Source: Verrucomicrobiota bacterium
GTDB lineage: Bacteria > Verrucomicrobiota > Verrucomicrobiia > Opitutales > UBA953
Length of the DNA stretch: 64,000 nucleotides
Direction of reading: 5' to 3'
NCBI GenBank assembly: GCA_003569205.1
Contig: BGOK01000008.1
Span: 38,021 to 102,020 of the forward strand
Below, piece by piece: positions 1-8,534 of this stretch. The notes beneath the pieces are model-generated. The model was not told the origin of the DNA. It saw nothing but the letters and a program-made list of their open reading frames with translations, and did not search any database. Both the position numbers and the translations under genes were made by a program. Position 1 is the stretch's first letter; each line of letters begins with the position of its first letter.

Positions 1-870
1 CGCGTAGGCCCGATTGTTCTCTTCCTCGGTCGGACAATCCTGCCGCAGCGCCCCTTGGAGCATCGCCACGAGGTAGCGACCGTCGGGAGTAACGTCCACG
101 CCTTCGTAGCCTTGATTATCGCGCCGTCCGCCGGTCTGGACCTCCACGGCCTTCATATCAGTAGTGAAGCCGGAGAACTTCTTTGCCTCGAAGCGCGGCA
201 AGAAGGCGTTCGGCGGCGTCAGGAGTCCGAGCATCCGACCCTGCGGAGAGAGATGGTAAATCGTCGCGCCATATTCATCCGAGAGATAGAAAGTGCCATC
301 GGGATGTCGGCCCAAGCCCTCCGCATCGATGGCAAACTTACCGTGGCGGACTGGCACCGGCGAGAATCCCTGCAGGGTGTCTTCGCGGGGGTCGAGGCCA
401 GTCGTCACGTTGCCTTTGAAATCCAAAAGGGTTCGCGTCGCCTTGAAGGCGAGCGTCAGGTTAGGCGTGAGGACTGGGTCGCGCCCGTAGTCGGGGCGGA
501 ACGTAAGCTCGAAGCGCTGCAGACGCGCTGGGTAATCGACCGTGCCGTGCACGTTATAGCCACGGTCGGGTAAGGTGAACAGCGTCCCCCCGAAACTGCC
601 GTCGGCGTTCCGACGCCAAGTCTGGGGGTCGATCTTGAAAGACGAAAACGACCCAAGGCTATCGCCGCGCTCATCCAACGCGCCCACCGCGAGCTGGCCG
701 ACCCCGACCAGGCCTTTATTCACGAACTTTACCCCACCCAGCCAGACCGGCTTAGCCTGACCCACGGGGGTCGGATCTAGATTAGGCGTCGGATAGGTGG
801 TCGCCCCGCCCACCGCCATCGCCGAGGTCAGGAGTAAGGCAAGCGCGCGGAGGGCGTGGCTTCTTAACAT
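1..870 (-). CDS. Secreted esterase-like/phytase-like protein, 3' end beyond window
   Basis: This reading frame starts at 870 and runs without a stop to the window edge, giving 290 residues of a longer protein. The N-terminus is a signal peptide (short basic start, LALLLTSAMAVGG). The rest aligns closely with the first third of the autotransporter at 57382-59970: both share VNKGLVGVG, a GDxxGSFSSFKxD stretch, TLPDRGYN, SDEYGAT and QTGGRRDNQG. This is the 'esterase-like activity of phytase' type of predicted beta-propeller, probably a secreted phosphoesterase. A TAG codon lies just upstream, so this is the first in-frame ATG; an AGGGG sits directly against it, which is a poor ribosome-binding spacing. 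Whether it also ends in an autotransporter barrel cannot be seen. It lies 90 bp downstream of the phosphonate operon and could share phosphorus-related regulation, which is inference. Confidence 0.8.
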   Translation of the reverse strand, partial: MLRSHALRALALLLTSAMAVGGATTYPTPNLDPTPVGQAKPVWLGGVKFVNKGLVGVGQLAVGALDERGDSLGSFSSFKIDPQTWRRNADGSFGGTLFTLPDRGYNVHGTVDYPARLQRFELTFRPDYGRDPVLTPNLTLAFKATRTLLDFKGNVTTGLDPREDTLQGFSPVPVRHGKFAIDAEGLGRHPDGTFYLSDEYGATIYHLSPQGRMLGLLTPPNAFLPRFEAKKFSGFTTDMKAVEVQTGGRRDNQGYEGVDVTPDGRYLVAMLQGALRQDCPTEEENNRAYA

Positions 871-959
871 CCCCTAACGATGGGTCGCGCACTCTCCGCT
901 GAACAGGCTACACTCTGTCAACTTCCCGTGACGATTGTGTCAGGAGTGTGACAGCATGG

Positions 960-2093
960 TCAGCTCAACGGGGCACCGACGGCCGCAATCTCCTCCGCCA
1001 AGCCGAATGACATCGTCATGCCCGCTCCACCCAGGGCATTCACGAGCGTGACGCCAGGCATGGGGTTCAAGACGAGTTCGGACTTACCAGCCAGCTTCGG
1101 ATAGTAGCCTGTCCAATGCTCGGCGATGCTCCGCTCCGGAATGCATGCGAACTCATCGAGATAAGCCAACACGAGGCGATCGAGGGCCTCGCGCTGGAAG
1201 GGGTCATGGGTCGCCCCATACTCATGCGTGTCGCCCAAAGTCAGGCCGCCATCGCCGTTTTGGGAAACCAAGACGTGCACACCCCAGCGCATCTCTTCGG
1301 CCCGCGCCTGCGCGAAATGCTGCTTCAGTTCGGCCAACGAGGGGCAGAGCGCAAACGCGTCGTAATGCGCCAAGGTCAGGCCAGCACACAAGGCCGGACC
1401 CAACTTCCACCCCGCCGGCTGCGGAGCCGTGCGGAGCATTTGTAATTTACAAACGGTGACACCGGCCGCCGCCAGCTCGCGGGGGAAAAGGGTCCGGAGG
1501 TCGGGACCACTGCAGACGAAGATCTGGTCCGCGGCCGCACGCGTCCCATCCGCAAAGGTCACCGCGCCTGGCTCGACGCGCGTGGCAACGAGGCCGAAGC
1601 GGAACTGGACCGCCGCACGTTCACTCAGCCAGCGGACAATCGCCGCCGGAGCGGTCCGCGGGTTGACGGTGTGCTCATGCGGGCTGAAGAGTGCACCGGC
1701 TAATTTCTCCGTCCGTACGGCCGGACTGCGCCGACCCGCTTCTTCTGGCCCGAGGACTTCGATACCCTTACCGAAGGCCGCCGCAAACTCTCGCAAGACG
1801 CGGAGCTCCAAGTCGGAATGCGCTAAGGTCAACGACCCGGTGGTGTGAATCTCCACCCCCGCTTCGGTGGCGAGTTCGTTCCAAATCTGGGCGCTCTGCC
1901 GAGCCCGCTCAAAGCGAGTCCCGGGGGGCTGGCCGACTGGCCAGACGAGTCCAAAATTACGAATGGTGGCACCGACGGTACGGTCTTCGCGGTCCACGAC
2001 GAGGACACTCCGGCCACGGATGGCGTGGCTCCGGGCTAACGCTAGGCCGACAATACCGGCTCCGATGACAATGACGTCGTAGGGTTGGCTCAT
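960..2093 (-). CDS. FAD-dependent oxidoreductase of the phosphonate-linked TIGR03364 type
   Basis: A 377-residue DAO-fold flavoenzyme. The N-terminus carries the dinucleotide-binding motif VIGAGIVGLALARSH, followed by the family hallmark GATIRNFGLVWP. Members of this family sit beside phosphonate transporters and PhnX-like hydrolases and are proposed to oxidatively deaminate or demethylate aminophosphonates related to 2-aminoethylphosphonate. It is the last gene of a six-gene minus-strand operon and overlaps the preceding dehydrogenase gene by 4 nt (ATGA), so translational coupling is likely. Cytoplasmic, no signal peptide. The exact substrate is inferred from context; a general amino-acid oxidase is the alternative. 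Confidence 0.85.
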   Translation of the reverse strand: MSQPYDVIVIGAGIVGLALARSHAIRGRSVLVVDREDRTVGATIRNFGLVWPVGQPPGTRFERARQSAQIWNELATEAGVEIHTTGSLTLAHSDLELRVLREFAAAFGKGIEVLGPEEAGRRSPAVRTEKLAGALFSPHEHTVNPRTAPAAIVRWLSERAAVQFRFGLVATRVEPGAVTFADGTRAAADQIFVCSGPDLRTLFPRELAAAGVTVCKLQMLRTAPQPAGWKLGPALCAGLTLAHYDAFALCPSLAELKQHFAQARAEEMRWGVHVLVSQNGDGGLTLGDTHEYGATHDPFQREALDRLVLAYLDEFACIPERSIAEHWTGYYPKLAGKSELVLNPMPGVTLVNALGGAGMTMSFGLAEEIAAVGAPLS

Positions 2094-3190
2094 AACTGCG
2101 TATTGATGAAATTTTGCCCACGGGCACCGCTGGCGGCGGTCCGGAGGATTTCAGCGGTCTCCGCTGCGGAAACGCCGTAGGCGGTGAAACTACAATCCAC
2201 GCCCACCACCTCCAGAAAGCTCCGCAACGCCCCGGACGGATTACTTTCTTGCGGGCCAAAGATTTCCGCTAAGACGGCATCGCGACTCGGCGAGACGCCT
2301 TGGGCCATCGACCAGACGAGGGGCAAGGAAAAGGAACAGGCAATCCCATGCGGGACGCCGTGCCGCAGGGTCAATGGGTACGAGATGGCATGGGCCAACG
2401 CGGTCTTAGTATTCGAGAAGGCCAAGCCCGCCAAGAGACTGGCCCGCGACACTTCCGTGCGGAGTGCCAAGTTGCGCGGGTCCGCCAGAAGCCGCGGGAG
2501 CGACGCAATCATGGTGCAAGCAGCTTCGACAGCCAAGGCGTCGGAAACGGGGTTAGCGTTCCGATTCCAAATCGCCTCCAAGGCGTGCGATAAGGCGTCC
2601 AGCGCGCTTACCCGTGTCACGCTGTCTGGCAGCGTCAAGGTCAGGGCGGGATCCACCAAGGCAACCTCCGACCATAAGGCTTCCGTGTGAAGCGAAAGTT
2701 TAGTCGGAGCGGTCGCCGCGCGGTCCCATAGGGTCGCCCAAGGGGTGACTTCGCTACCCGTGCCCGCCGTGGTCGGAATAGCGATTAAGGGCAGGGCGTG
2801 TGCCGTCGGAGGGGTCTGCCCCGCCCGCAAGGCGGCCAAGGTTTCCGCAAACGCACCCGACGGCGGACGGCTCAAGAGAACCTTAGCGGAATCGATGGTC
2901 GAGCCACCGCCGATGGCCACGACGACGGCCTCGGAATAGCGGGACCAGAAATCGGCGTAATGGGCTTCCATCCACGCCACCCCGGGGTTGGGTTCAGTAT
3001 CCGTGATGACGCCGCGGAGTTGCGCGCCTAAGAGGGACCGTACCGTCGGCAGCAGGCCCGTTGCCTCCGCCTCTGGGAACGTAATCACCACGGCGGGGCG
3101 ACCGCGCAGCACTTCCGGTAACAGCGCGAGCGCACCGACGCCAAAACGGACGTCGACCGGGTTGCGGTAGCGGAGGGTAGCGGAGGCCAT
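2090..3190 (-). CDS. Iron-containing alcohol dehydrogenase, phosphonate-associated
   Basis: A 366-residue group III (Fe) alcohol dehydrogenase. It shows the NAD-binding GGGSTIDSAK loop, TTAGTGSEVTPWAT, the metal ligand segment ALDALSHALEAIW and a second histidine segment HGVPHGIACSFSLP. The position within a phosphonate operon matches the phosphonate-associated Fe-ADH subfamily (TIGR03405), thought to act on phosphonoacetaldehyde-like or hydroxyphosphonate substrates. It overlaps phnE by one base (TAATG at 3190) and the FAD oxidoreductase gene by 4 nt. The reaction is inferred from family and neighbours. Confidence 0.87.
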   Translation of the reverse strand: MASATLRYRNPVDVRFGVGALALLPEVLRGRPAVVITFPEAEATGLLPTVRSLLGAQLRGVITDTEPNPGVAWMEAHYADFWSRYSEAVVVAIGGGSTIDSAKVLLSRPPSGAFAETLAALRAGQTPPTAHALPLIAIPTTAGTGSEVTPWATLWDRAATAPTKLSLHTEALWSEVALVDPALTLTLPDSVTRVSALDALSHALEAIWNRNANPVSDALAVEAACTMIASLPRLLADPRNLALRTEVSRASLLAGLAFSNTKTALAHAISYPLTLRHGVPHGIACSFSLPLVWSMAQGVSPSRDAVLAEIFGPQESNPSGALRSFLEVVGVDCSFTAYGVSAAETAEILRTAASGARGQNFINTQL

Positions 3191-3972
3191 TAGATTTGTC
3201 GGCGACGCAGGATGGAAGAGGCCCAGTCAGTCAGGGAGACCAAGATGATAATTAAAATGAGCACCGCGCAAGTCTGCGCATACTGGAAGCTACGAAGGAG
3301 TTCATATAACACTACCCCGATACCACCCGCCCCGACCATGCCGACGACCGAAGCGGACCGAATATTCGATTCGAGGCGATAAAGCGCATAGGAAATCCAT
3401 AGCGGCATGACTTGAGGGAGAACGCCGTAGATAATCTCTTCTAAAGCGTTGGCCCCGACGGCGCGGACGCCTTCCACCGGCCGCGGGTCAATGGCTTCAA
3501 CCGCTTCCGCGAAGAGCTTGCCCAACACACCAGTGGTGTGAATCCACAGCGCTAAGACACCAGCAAAGGGGCCCAGGCCAACCACCACGATGAAGAGCAT
3601 GGCGAAGACCATCTCGTTGATTGCCCGACAGGCGTCCAACCAGCGCCGCATCGGCAAACGCACCCACGCCGGGGCGATGTTTTCCGCACTCAGTAAACCA
3701 CAGGGAATGGCGCAGAGGACCGCCAGGATTGTCCCCCAGACGGCGATATGCACGGTGATGATCGTCTCTTCGAGGTAGACGCGCCAGTCCCGGAAATCCG
3801 GCGGGAAAAATTCCTGCGCATACTTCCAGGCATTACCGAGGCCACTGACCAAGGCCACCGGCCGGATATCCGCCCCACGCCAGGCCCAAACCAAAAAGAG
3901 CAGCAAGCCCGCCCAGAGGAATAACTCCAGGAGGCTGCGGCGCACCGGCGGCTGGATTGGCGCGGGCTGCAC
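3190..3972 (-). CDS. phnE: Phosphonate ABC transporter permease PhnE
   Basis: A 260-residue inner-membrane permease with about six hydrophobic helices. The cytoplasmic EAA-type loop is visible as [20 protein letters not shown], which couples to the PhnC ATPase, and the C-terminal part has [19 protein letters not shown], typical of PhnE. Only one permease gene is present, so the transporter is probably a homodimer. It lies 3 nt after phnD and overlaps the Fe-ADH gene. Together with PhnD and PhnC it would import phosphonates for the enzymes encoded around it. Confidence 0.93.
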   Translation of the reverse strand: MQPAPIQPPVRRSLLELFLWAGLLLFLVWAWRGADIRPVALVSGLGNAWKYAQEFFPPDFRDWRVYLEETIITVHIAVWGTILAVLCAIPCGLLSAENIAPAWVRLPMRRWLDACRAINEMVFAMLFIVVVGLGPFAGVLALWIHTTGVLGKLFAEAVEAIDPRPVEGVRAVGANALEEIIYGVLPQVMPLWISYALYRLESNIRSASVVGMVGAGGIGVVLYELLRSFQYAQTCAVLILIIILVSLTDWASSILRRRQI

Positions 3973-3975
3973 AGT

Positions 3976-4929
3976 TTAGCGGGCGGCCGCTTCAAGCTCC
4001 GCCTGGCGGCGATCCAAGGCCTCCAAGCGCGCCGCGCGATCAGTCGGCGAGAGATCAGGGTCGGCCTTAACCTTAAATTTTTCTAGAGTAACGGAAGTCA
4101 GGCGCACGGGAATGAGCTGCCGGTTATCCGAAGGGCGGAAGCCGGAAATCTGCTGTAGGCGAGAGAGGATAGCCTTCTCGCGTTCATCCTTACCGTAGCT
4201 AAAGACGAAATCGCGGATTTTCTTCTTCGTGGCATCGGGCAGGTCGCGGCGCCAAACGATGGGGTCGGAGGGAATGGGCTTCGAGGTCCAGAGCACGCGG
4301 ACCTGTGCATGGGACTCCGGATTGGAGATCTGGAATTTTTCCAAGCCGACGCTGTAGTTCGTGGCGACATCCACTTGCTTGTTCACCACGGCCAAAAGGT
4401 TGCCGCCGTGGGAGGAGCTGCGCGTGATGCGGAAGGCTTGGCGGACATCGAGGCCGCGGGGGGCAAATAATTCGCAGAGGGGGACGAGCGTGCCGGAGGT
4501 GGATTGGGGATCGCCCATGCCAAAGCTCAGCTCCTTCGCCTGCGCGAACATGTCCTCAATCGTCTTCAAGCGGCTATCACGATGGGTGATGATGACGGAG
4601 GTGTAGCCCGTCCGGCCGGCTTGGTCGATGAACTGCGCGAAGACTTCGCCATCCGCGCGGTCGACCGACTCGATGGCCGCCTTGGCCCCTAACCAAGCGA
4701 GTTGAATCTTACTGAAGCGCATGGCTTCGACGAGGCCGGCGTAATCAGTGGCAAAGAAGCCTTTGATTTCGAGGCCCGTGCCCTTGGACATGTCTTCTAG
4801 GAAGGGATTCCAGTTTTGCTTCAGCGCCGACGAGGCGTCGGTGCCGAGGATACCGAAGCCGATTTCTTCAGCCGCGACGGTGGAGACGCCGGCCAGGGCT
4901 AACAGGAGGGAGCGGAGGAGGGTTTTCAT
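3976..4929 (-). CDS. phnD: Phosphonate ABC transporter substrate-binding protein PhnD
   Basis: A 317-residue periplasmic binding protein. It begins with a signal peptide (MKTLLRSLLLALAGVSTVAA) and continues with PhnD family features: FGILGTDASSALKQNW, FLEDMSKGTGLEIKGFFATD, RFSKIQLAWLGAKAAIE and SFGMGDPQSTSGTLVP. It overlaps phnC by 4 nt (ATGA). The C-terminal 30 residues are charged and rich in Arg/Glu. It sets the transporter's substrate range, which cannot be read from sequence alone. Confidence 0.93.
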   Translation of the reverse strand: MKTLLRSLLLALAGVSTVAAEEIGFGILGTDASSALKQNWNPFLEDMSKGTGLEIKGFFATDYAGLVEAMRFSKIQLAWLGAKAAIESVDRADGEVFAQFIDQAGRTGYTSVIITHRDSRLKTIEDMFAQAKELSFGMGDPQSTSGTLVPLCELFAPRGLDVRQAFRITRSSSHGGNLLAVVNKQVDVATNYSVGLEKFQISNPESHAQVRVLWTSKPIPSDPIVWRRDLPDATKKKIRDFVFSYGKDEREKAILSRLQQISGFRPSDNRQLIPVRLTSVTLEKFKVKADPDLSPTDRAARLEALDRRQAELEAAAR

Positions 4930-5750
4930 TGGGTGGAGGCTAAATCTTCAGGGGCATCGAGGAGTTCCTCGACGGCGGTGCCGTAGAGGCCGCGGAGCGT
5001 CTCGGCGGTCAAGGCATCCGCCTGGCCGTCATGGACGACTTCCCCGTCGCGGAGTGCGACGACGCGCTGGCAGAAGCGGCGGGCATAGGCGACTTGATGC
5101 AGCGACACGACCACGGTAACGCCATGCTCGCGATTAATCCGGGCCAGGATTTCCATGACATTACGCGCGCTTTCTGGGTCGAGCGAAGCGATGGGTTCAT
5201 CGGCCAAGATGACGCGCGCCTGCTGAACGAGGCAGCGGGCGATGGCCACGCGTTGTTGCTGACCGCCAGACAGGGTACTGGCCCGCCGGTCGGCGAAATC
5301 AGCCAAGCCCACGGCTTCGAGTGCCGTGCGGGCCGCTTGGATTTCCTCGGCCGAGAAATTACGGAAAACACTCCGCCAAAAAGGCACGCGGGCCAACAGG
5401 CCGATGAGGACGTTGGTGAGCACGTCGAGCCGCCCGACCAAGTTGAACTGCTGGAAGATACAGCCGATTTCAGAGCGGCGCACCCGCACGTCCGAGACAA
5501 TCCGGCCGTCGGCCTGGATGAGGCCAGCGCCAATGGTGATCGGGCCCGAACCAGCATCTGCAGCCATGAAGCCCGGCAGGAGCCGCATCAAGGTGGACTT
5601 ACCGGAGCCAGAGGCACCGAGGAGCGCGACGCATTCACCAGGAGCGACTTCCAAACTTAAAGCCCGCAAGACTGGACGGCCGGGGACGTAGGATTTGGAG
5701 ACTTCACGCAGGGAAATCCCCGCGCCCCTCGACTGGTGACTATCGGGCAT
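4926..5750 (-). CDS. phnC: Phosphonate ABC transporter ATP-binding protein PhnC
   Basis: A 274-residue ABC ATPase starting MPDSHQSRG. Walker A is GASGSGKS, the Q-loop is IFQQFNLV, the signature is LSGGQQQR, Walker B is ARVILADEPIASLDPE, and the switch histidine is in SLHQVAYA. An in-frame extension reaches 5957 but runs through the coding sequence of the upstream hydrolase and is not plausible. The chosen ATG overlaps the TAA of that gene as TAATG. It powers PhnE-mediated import of the ligand delivered by PhnD. Confidence 0.94.
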   Translation of the reverse strand: MPDSHQSRGAGISLREVSKSYVPGRPVLRALSLEVAPGECVALLGASGSGKSTLMRLLPGFMAADAGSGPITIGAGLIQADGRIVSDVRVRRSEIGCIFQQFNLVGRLDVLTNVLIGLLARVPFWRSVFRNFSAEEIQAARTALEAVGLADFADRRASTLSGGQQQRVAIARCLVQQARVILADEPIASLDPESARNVMEILARINREHGVTVVVSLHQVAYARRFCQRVVALRDGEVVHDGQADALTAETLRGLYGTAVEELLDAPEDLASTQ

Positions 5751-6466
5751 TACGTGTGGAGGCTGAGCCCGAGCACGGCGGGGACGGCGGTCAACGCGCT
5801 GACCAGATGCGTCGGACGGAGGGGGTCGAGTTGCTCGCGGGTATGGCTGGGGCCAGCGATGGCAATGTTCCAGCCCACCGCGGCGGCGCGGCCTTCCCCG
5901 ATATCGCTTGGGGTATCGCCGACGTGCGCACACTGCCGGGAGTCGGTCACGCCACAACGGCGCATGGCTTCCAAGAAGAGGTCGGCGGCGGGGCGGCCGT
6001 GAGGAACTTCATCGCTGGTCACAACCGCATCCAAGGTGGCGGGGACGCTCCAGCCCAAGCGGGCCAGGATGATATCGACGGTGGGTCGCGAGAAGCCCGT
6101 GTCTAAGGCGACCTTAATCCCGCGGTGTCGCAGGGCAGCGAAGATCTCCGCAGCCCCTTCCGCCGCACGGACGGAGGGGTGGGTGCGGTAATGCTCGTTG
6201 ATGGCGTGCAGGAAATCGCGGTGGATTTCACTGACCAAACTAGGGGTGACCGCGCGGCCGACGCCCCGTTCCAACGAAAGGGCGGCGAGCTCGGCAATCG
6301 CCACGGGCTTGGCCATCCCCATCCGCGTATTGGCCAACGCGTCGTCGCAATAATAGCCAGCCGTCCGCAGGGCATCGGCCAGGCAACGCGCGACGTCGCT
6401 ATTGTCGTGCACCGTGGTACCCGCCATATCGAAAACCACCAGTAGCGGGTGCGCGAGTTTTGCCAT
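5750..6466 (-). CDS. PhnX-like (phosphonatase-like) HAD hydrolase
   Basis: A 238-residue HAD-superfamily protein, the first gene of the phosphonate operon. Motif I is VVFDMAGTTVHD, motif II is the S/T in ALDTGFSR, and motif IV is AHVGDTPSDIGEG. The cap region has TRMGMAKPVAI with a lysine near the position where true phosphonoacetaldehyde hydrolase uses a Schiff-base lysine. This fits the TIGR03351 phosphonatase-like family, which is found with the FAD oxidoreductase type at 960-2093. It should cleave a C-P bond of a phosphonoacetaldehyde-like intermediate. The open frame extends to 6616, but that part is made of intergenic hairpin repeat, so the start at 6466 (MAKLAHPLL, preceded by a GGGGG stretch) is preferred. 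Confidence 0.87.
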   Translation of the reverse strand: MAKLAHPLLVVFDMAGTTVHDNSDVARCLADALRTAGYYCDDALANTRMGMAKPVAIAELAALSLERGVGRAVTPSLVSEIHRDFLHAINEHYRTHPSVRAAEGAAEIFAALRHRGIKVALDTGFSRPTVDIILARLGWSVPATLDAVVTSDEVPHGRPAADLFLEAMRRCGVTDSRQCAHVGDTPSDIGEGRAAAVGWNIAIAGPSHTREQLDPLRPTHLVSALTAVPAVLGLSLHT

Positions 6467-6548
6467 GCCCCCATCGTACACTCTATTCGTCACAGACCTG
6501 TGCCAACCCCGTGACTCTTCCGCACCCGGGGTCTCTATGCCTCCTACC

Positions 6549-6860
6549 TCGGGTAGGGTTGGCACTGCTTGCGGTCCTAATTGCCTCTCGCGAGCAACGC
6601 TCGCGGGTAGGGGCAAGGCTCTGCCTTAAGATATCCATGGGCATCGGGTTGTGGGTACCGGGTATAGGGAAGTGCTGCGGCCTTTGGCCGCTTGTGCATG
6701 CCTCGCATCCTTCCTGGTCCCCCTTTTCAGTTTATGCCTAACCCTTGGTCTTTCGGGTCTGTAATCCGTACTCTGTACTCGACACAGCACTCCGTGCTTA
6801 CTTTTGCACCGGCCGCCGGCCGATTTGCACCTTTGCACTTTTCTCGTCTCTCCCCAGTCC
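6549..6860. repeat. Intergenic hairpin-cassette and short repeat block
   Basis: This spacer contains copies of repeat families found in many spacers here: a GGTAGGGTTGGCAC piece, the CTCGCGAGCAACGCTCGCGG hairpin with its GGCAAGGCTCTGCCTT hairpin, a GTAATCCGTACTCTGTACTC motif and a GCACCGGCCGCCGGCC motif near 6808. No gene is recognised. The promoter of the phosphonate operon must lie at the left end of this block or between it and 6466. Confidence 0.8.
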
Positions 6861-6881
6861 CCTAGCGAGCTTCGCTCGCGC

Positions 6882-8177
6882 CTACCTCCTTACGCCACGC
6901 AAACCTGGCGTGAAGATCGGTCCATCGAGGAAGGGCTTCACGTTCGCGGGCGCACCGGCTTTCTCCATGAGTTCGCGCAATTCAGCGTCGGGCTTACCGA
7001 CAAGGAAGAGCGGCAGGTAACCGCCCGCAGGCAGGGACCCGCCTTTCTTATGCCAAGGGGCGGTCTTATAATCGATGGTGACGAAAGCCCCGTAGGCACC
7101 GCCAGATTCACCGAGCACAATGGTCACGTCGGTATCCGTGCTCGGATTCATGTGCACCCAATCACCGTAGACGAAGTTGAAATTATTAGTCGGGGAGCGG
7201 GCCGGCAGTCCCTGCACTGGTTCAGTACTCTGCTTCCAATCTGCGGCGTAATAGTTCTTCACCGAATCTCCCGGCATGTGCTTGAGGCTTCCGTCGAGCA
7301 CGACCTTTCCGTTGACGATGACGAGCAGGACGTTGTCACAGCCGCCAACAAAGCGGAACTGATCGGCGAAGGGCGCGCGAATCCTACCGCGATAGACACC
7401 GAGCCACAGCACCGGGGCCACTTCTTTCTCCACCCCGAAGGCCTTAGGGGCTTCGGACGCACTCATCGTTGGCTGGAAGATACCATTGGCCGAAAGTACG
7501 GCGTCCGCATGGTAATACTTGTCGAGCGCCAGGGTCGCATCGCCCTTGGCTGAGATGATTTTACGGATCGCCCGGAAGTAATCAGAGATTTCGTCGTCGG
7601 TGTAGCCGTAAGTACTGACACCAGGCTTAAGCGTAATGAGCGGCTTTTTATCCCGGGAGCGTTTGATGTCCCAGAATTCACCAATCAAGCCGTTGCCCGC
7701 CCCGCGGCCACCAAAGAGCGAAACAAAGTTTTTCCCGTTACCCACCCCGACGCCCATTCCACTGCCGATCCCGCCACCAGAGCCGCCACCAAAGCCCTTG
7801 GAGGAACCGCCGCCCATCAGGCCCGAGTTGAGTGAGGACATCGCCACCGTGGGCACATCAGGTAAGGCAATCGTCGCCGAGGCACTCTTGGTCGTAATCC
7901 GGGCCGGGGTTTTTGCGGTCGTCTTCGGGCTCTTCGGCTGCAGACGCGTCTGGAACTGCTTGGCCTTTTCGCCCGCCGCCCCACCGCCCGAACCCGTCGC
8001 GAAGCTCCCGGGATCTTTTTTCACGGACTCCTTCGTCACTGAAATAATCAGGAACGCCGCAATCAGCACCAAAATGACGTGGATGGTCACCGACACCACA
8101 AAACCTTCTCCGCCCACCCGTTGCCACAGCGGGCGCCGGCGGTTAGGGACGACTTCGTCAGAGGGGGGTTCGCTCAC
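6882..8177 (-). CDS. Membrane-anchored protein with Gly-rich linker, unknown function
   Basis: A 431-residue protein. Residues about 27-48 form one transmembrane helix after a basic cytoplasmic N-terminus, so the bulk is probably periplasmic (type II topology). A long low-complexity stretch rich in Gly, Ser and Lys (about residues 58-160, including GGGSGGGIGSGMGVGVGNG) links to a folded domain from about 165 to the end, which contains FWDIKRSRDKKP and a well-ordered beta-rich segment. The layout resembles TonB-like or secretion-linked anchors but no conserved family was recognised. Both neighbours are separated by repeat-rich spacers, so it is probably monocistronic. Confidence 0.75.
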   Translation of the reverse strand: MSEPPSDEVVPNRRRPLWQRVGGEGFVVSVTIHVILVLIAAFLIISVTKESVKKDPGSFATGSGGGAAGEKAKQFQTRLQPKSPKTTAKTPARITTKSASATIALPDVPTVAMSSLNSGLMGGGSSKGFGGGSGGGIGSGMGVGVGNGKNFVSLFGGRGAGNGLIGEFWDIKRSRDKKPLITLKPGVSTYGYTDDEISDYFRAIRKIISAKGDATLALDKYYHADAVLSANGIFQPTMSASEAPKAFGVEKEVAPVLWLGVYRGRIRAPFADQFRFVGGCDNVLLVIVNGKVVLDGSLKHMPGDSVKNYYAADWKQSTEPVQGLPARSPTNNFNFVYGDWVHMNPSTDTDVTIVLGESGGAYGAFVTIDYKTAPWHKKGGSLPAGGYLPLFLVGKPDAELRELMEKAGAPANVKPFLDGPIFTPGLRGVRR

Positions 8178-8325
8178 AGGGGGTAATATTAGGACTCAAC
8201 GATAAACCGCAAGCCCACGAAAGCGCTAGCGGCGATATGAGCGGAAGTGAATGGCATTGGACGCCACGCGACCACCCAATGAAGGAAATAGCCCTCAGCG
8301 GTTGGCGGATAGAGAATGGCTTTGC

Positions 8326-8466
8326 CTCGGGTAGGGGCGCGACTGCGTCGCGTCCACTTGTCTTGAGGTAGGGTTGGCACTGCGTGCCAACCTAGCTGCA
8401 GCTGGTAGGGACCGCACTGCGTGCCAACCTAGCTGCCTCTCGCGAGCAACGCTCGCGGGTAGGGAC
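8326..8466. repeat. Array of hairpin cassettes
   Basis: Four consecutive units follow the pattern GGTAGGG, self-complementary stem, CCTAGCTGC: GGCGCGACTGCGTCGCGTCC, TTGGCACTGCGTGCCAA, ACCGCACTGCGTGCCAACC (arms no longer matching) and CTCGCGAGCAACGCTCGCGG. The flanks are conserved while the stems differ. Confidence 0.85.
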
Positions 8467-8534
8467 GATAGGACCCATCAGTTTTATCGATTAACCCCAG
8501 CGACCGTAAAAAGGTATAATTCTTATACTATCCC

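Noticed and set aside
5751..5957. Extension of PhnC upstream of MPDSHQSRG
   Set aside because: Overlaps the hydrolase gene in another frame and has no ABC-family similarity.
6467..6616. N-terminal extension of the PhnX-like protein
   Set aside because: Made of hairpin repeat sequence shared with other spacers; the HAD fold begins at MAKLAHPLLVVF.
8326..8466. Possible CRISPR array
   Set aside because: Units have variable self-complementary stems and no constant direct repeats with unique spacers; no cas genes nearby.
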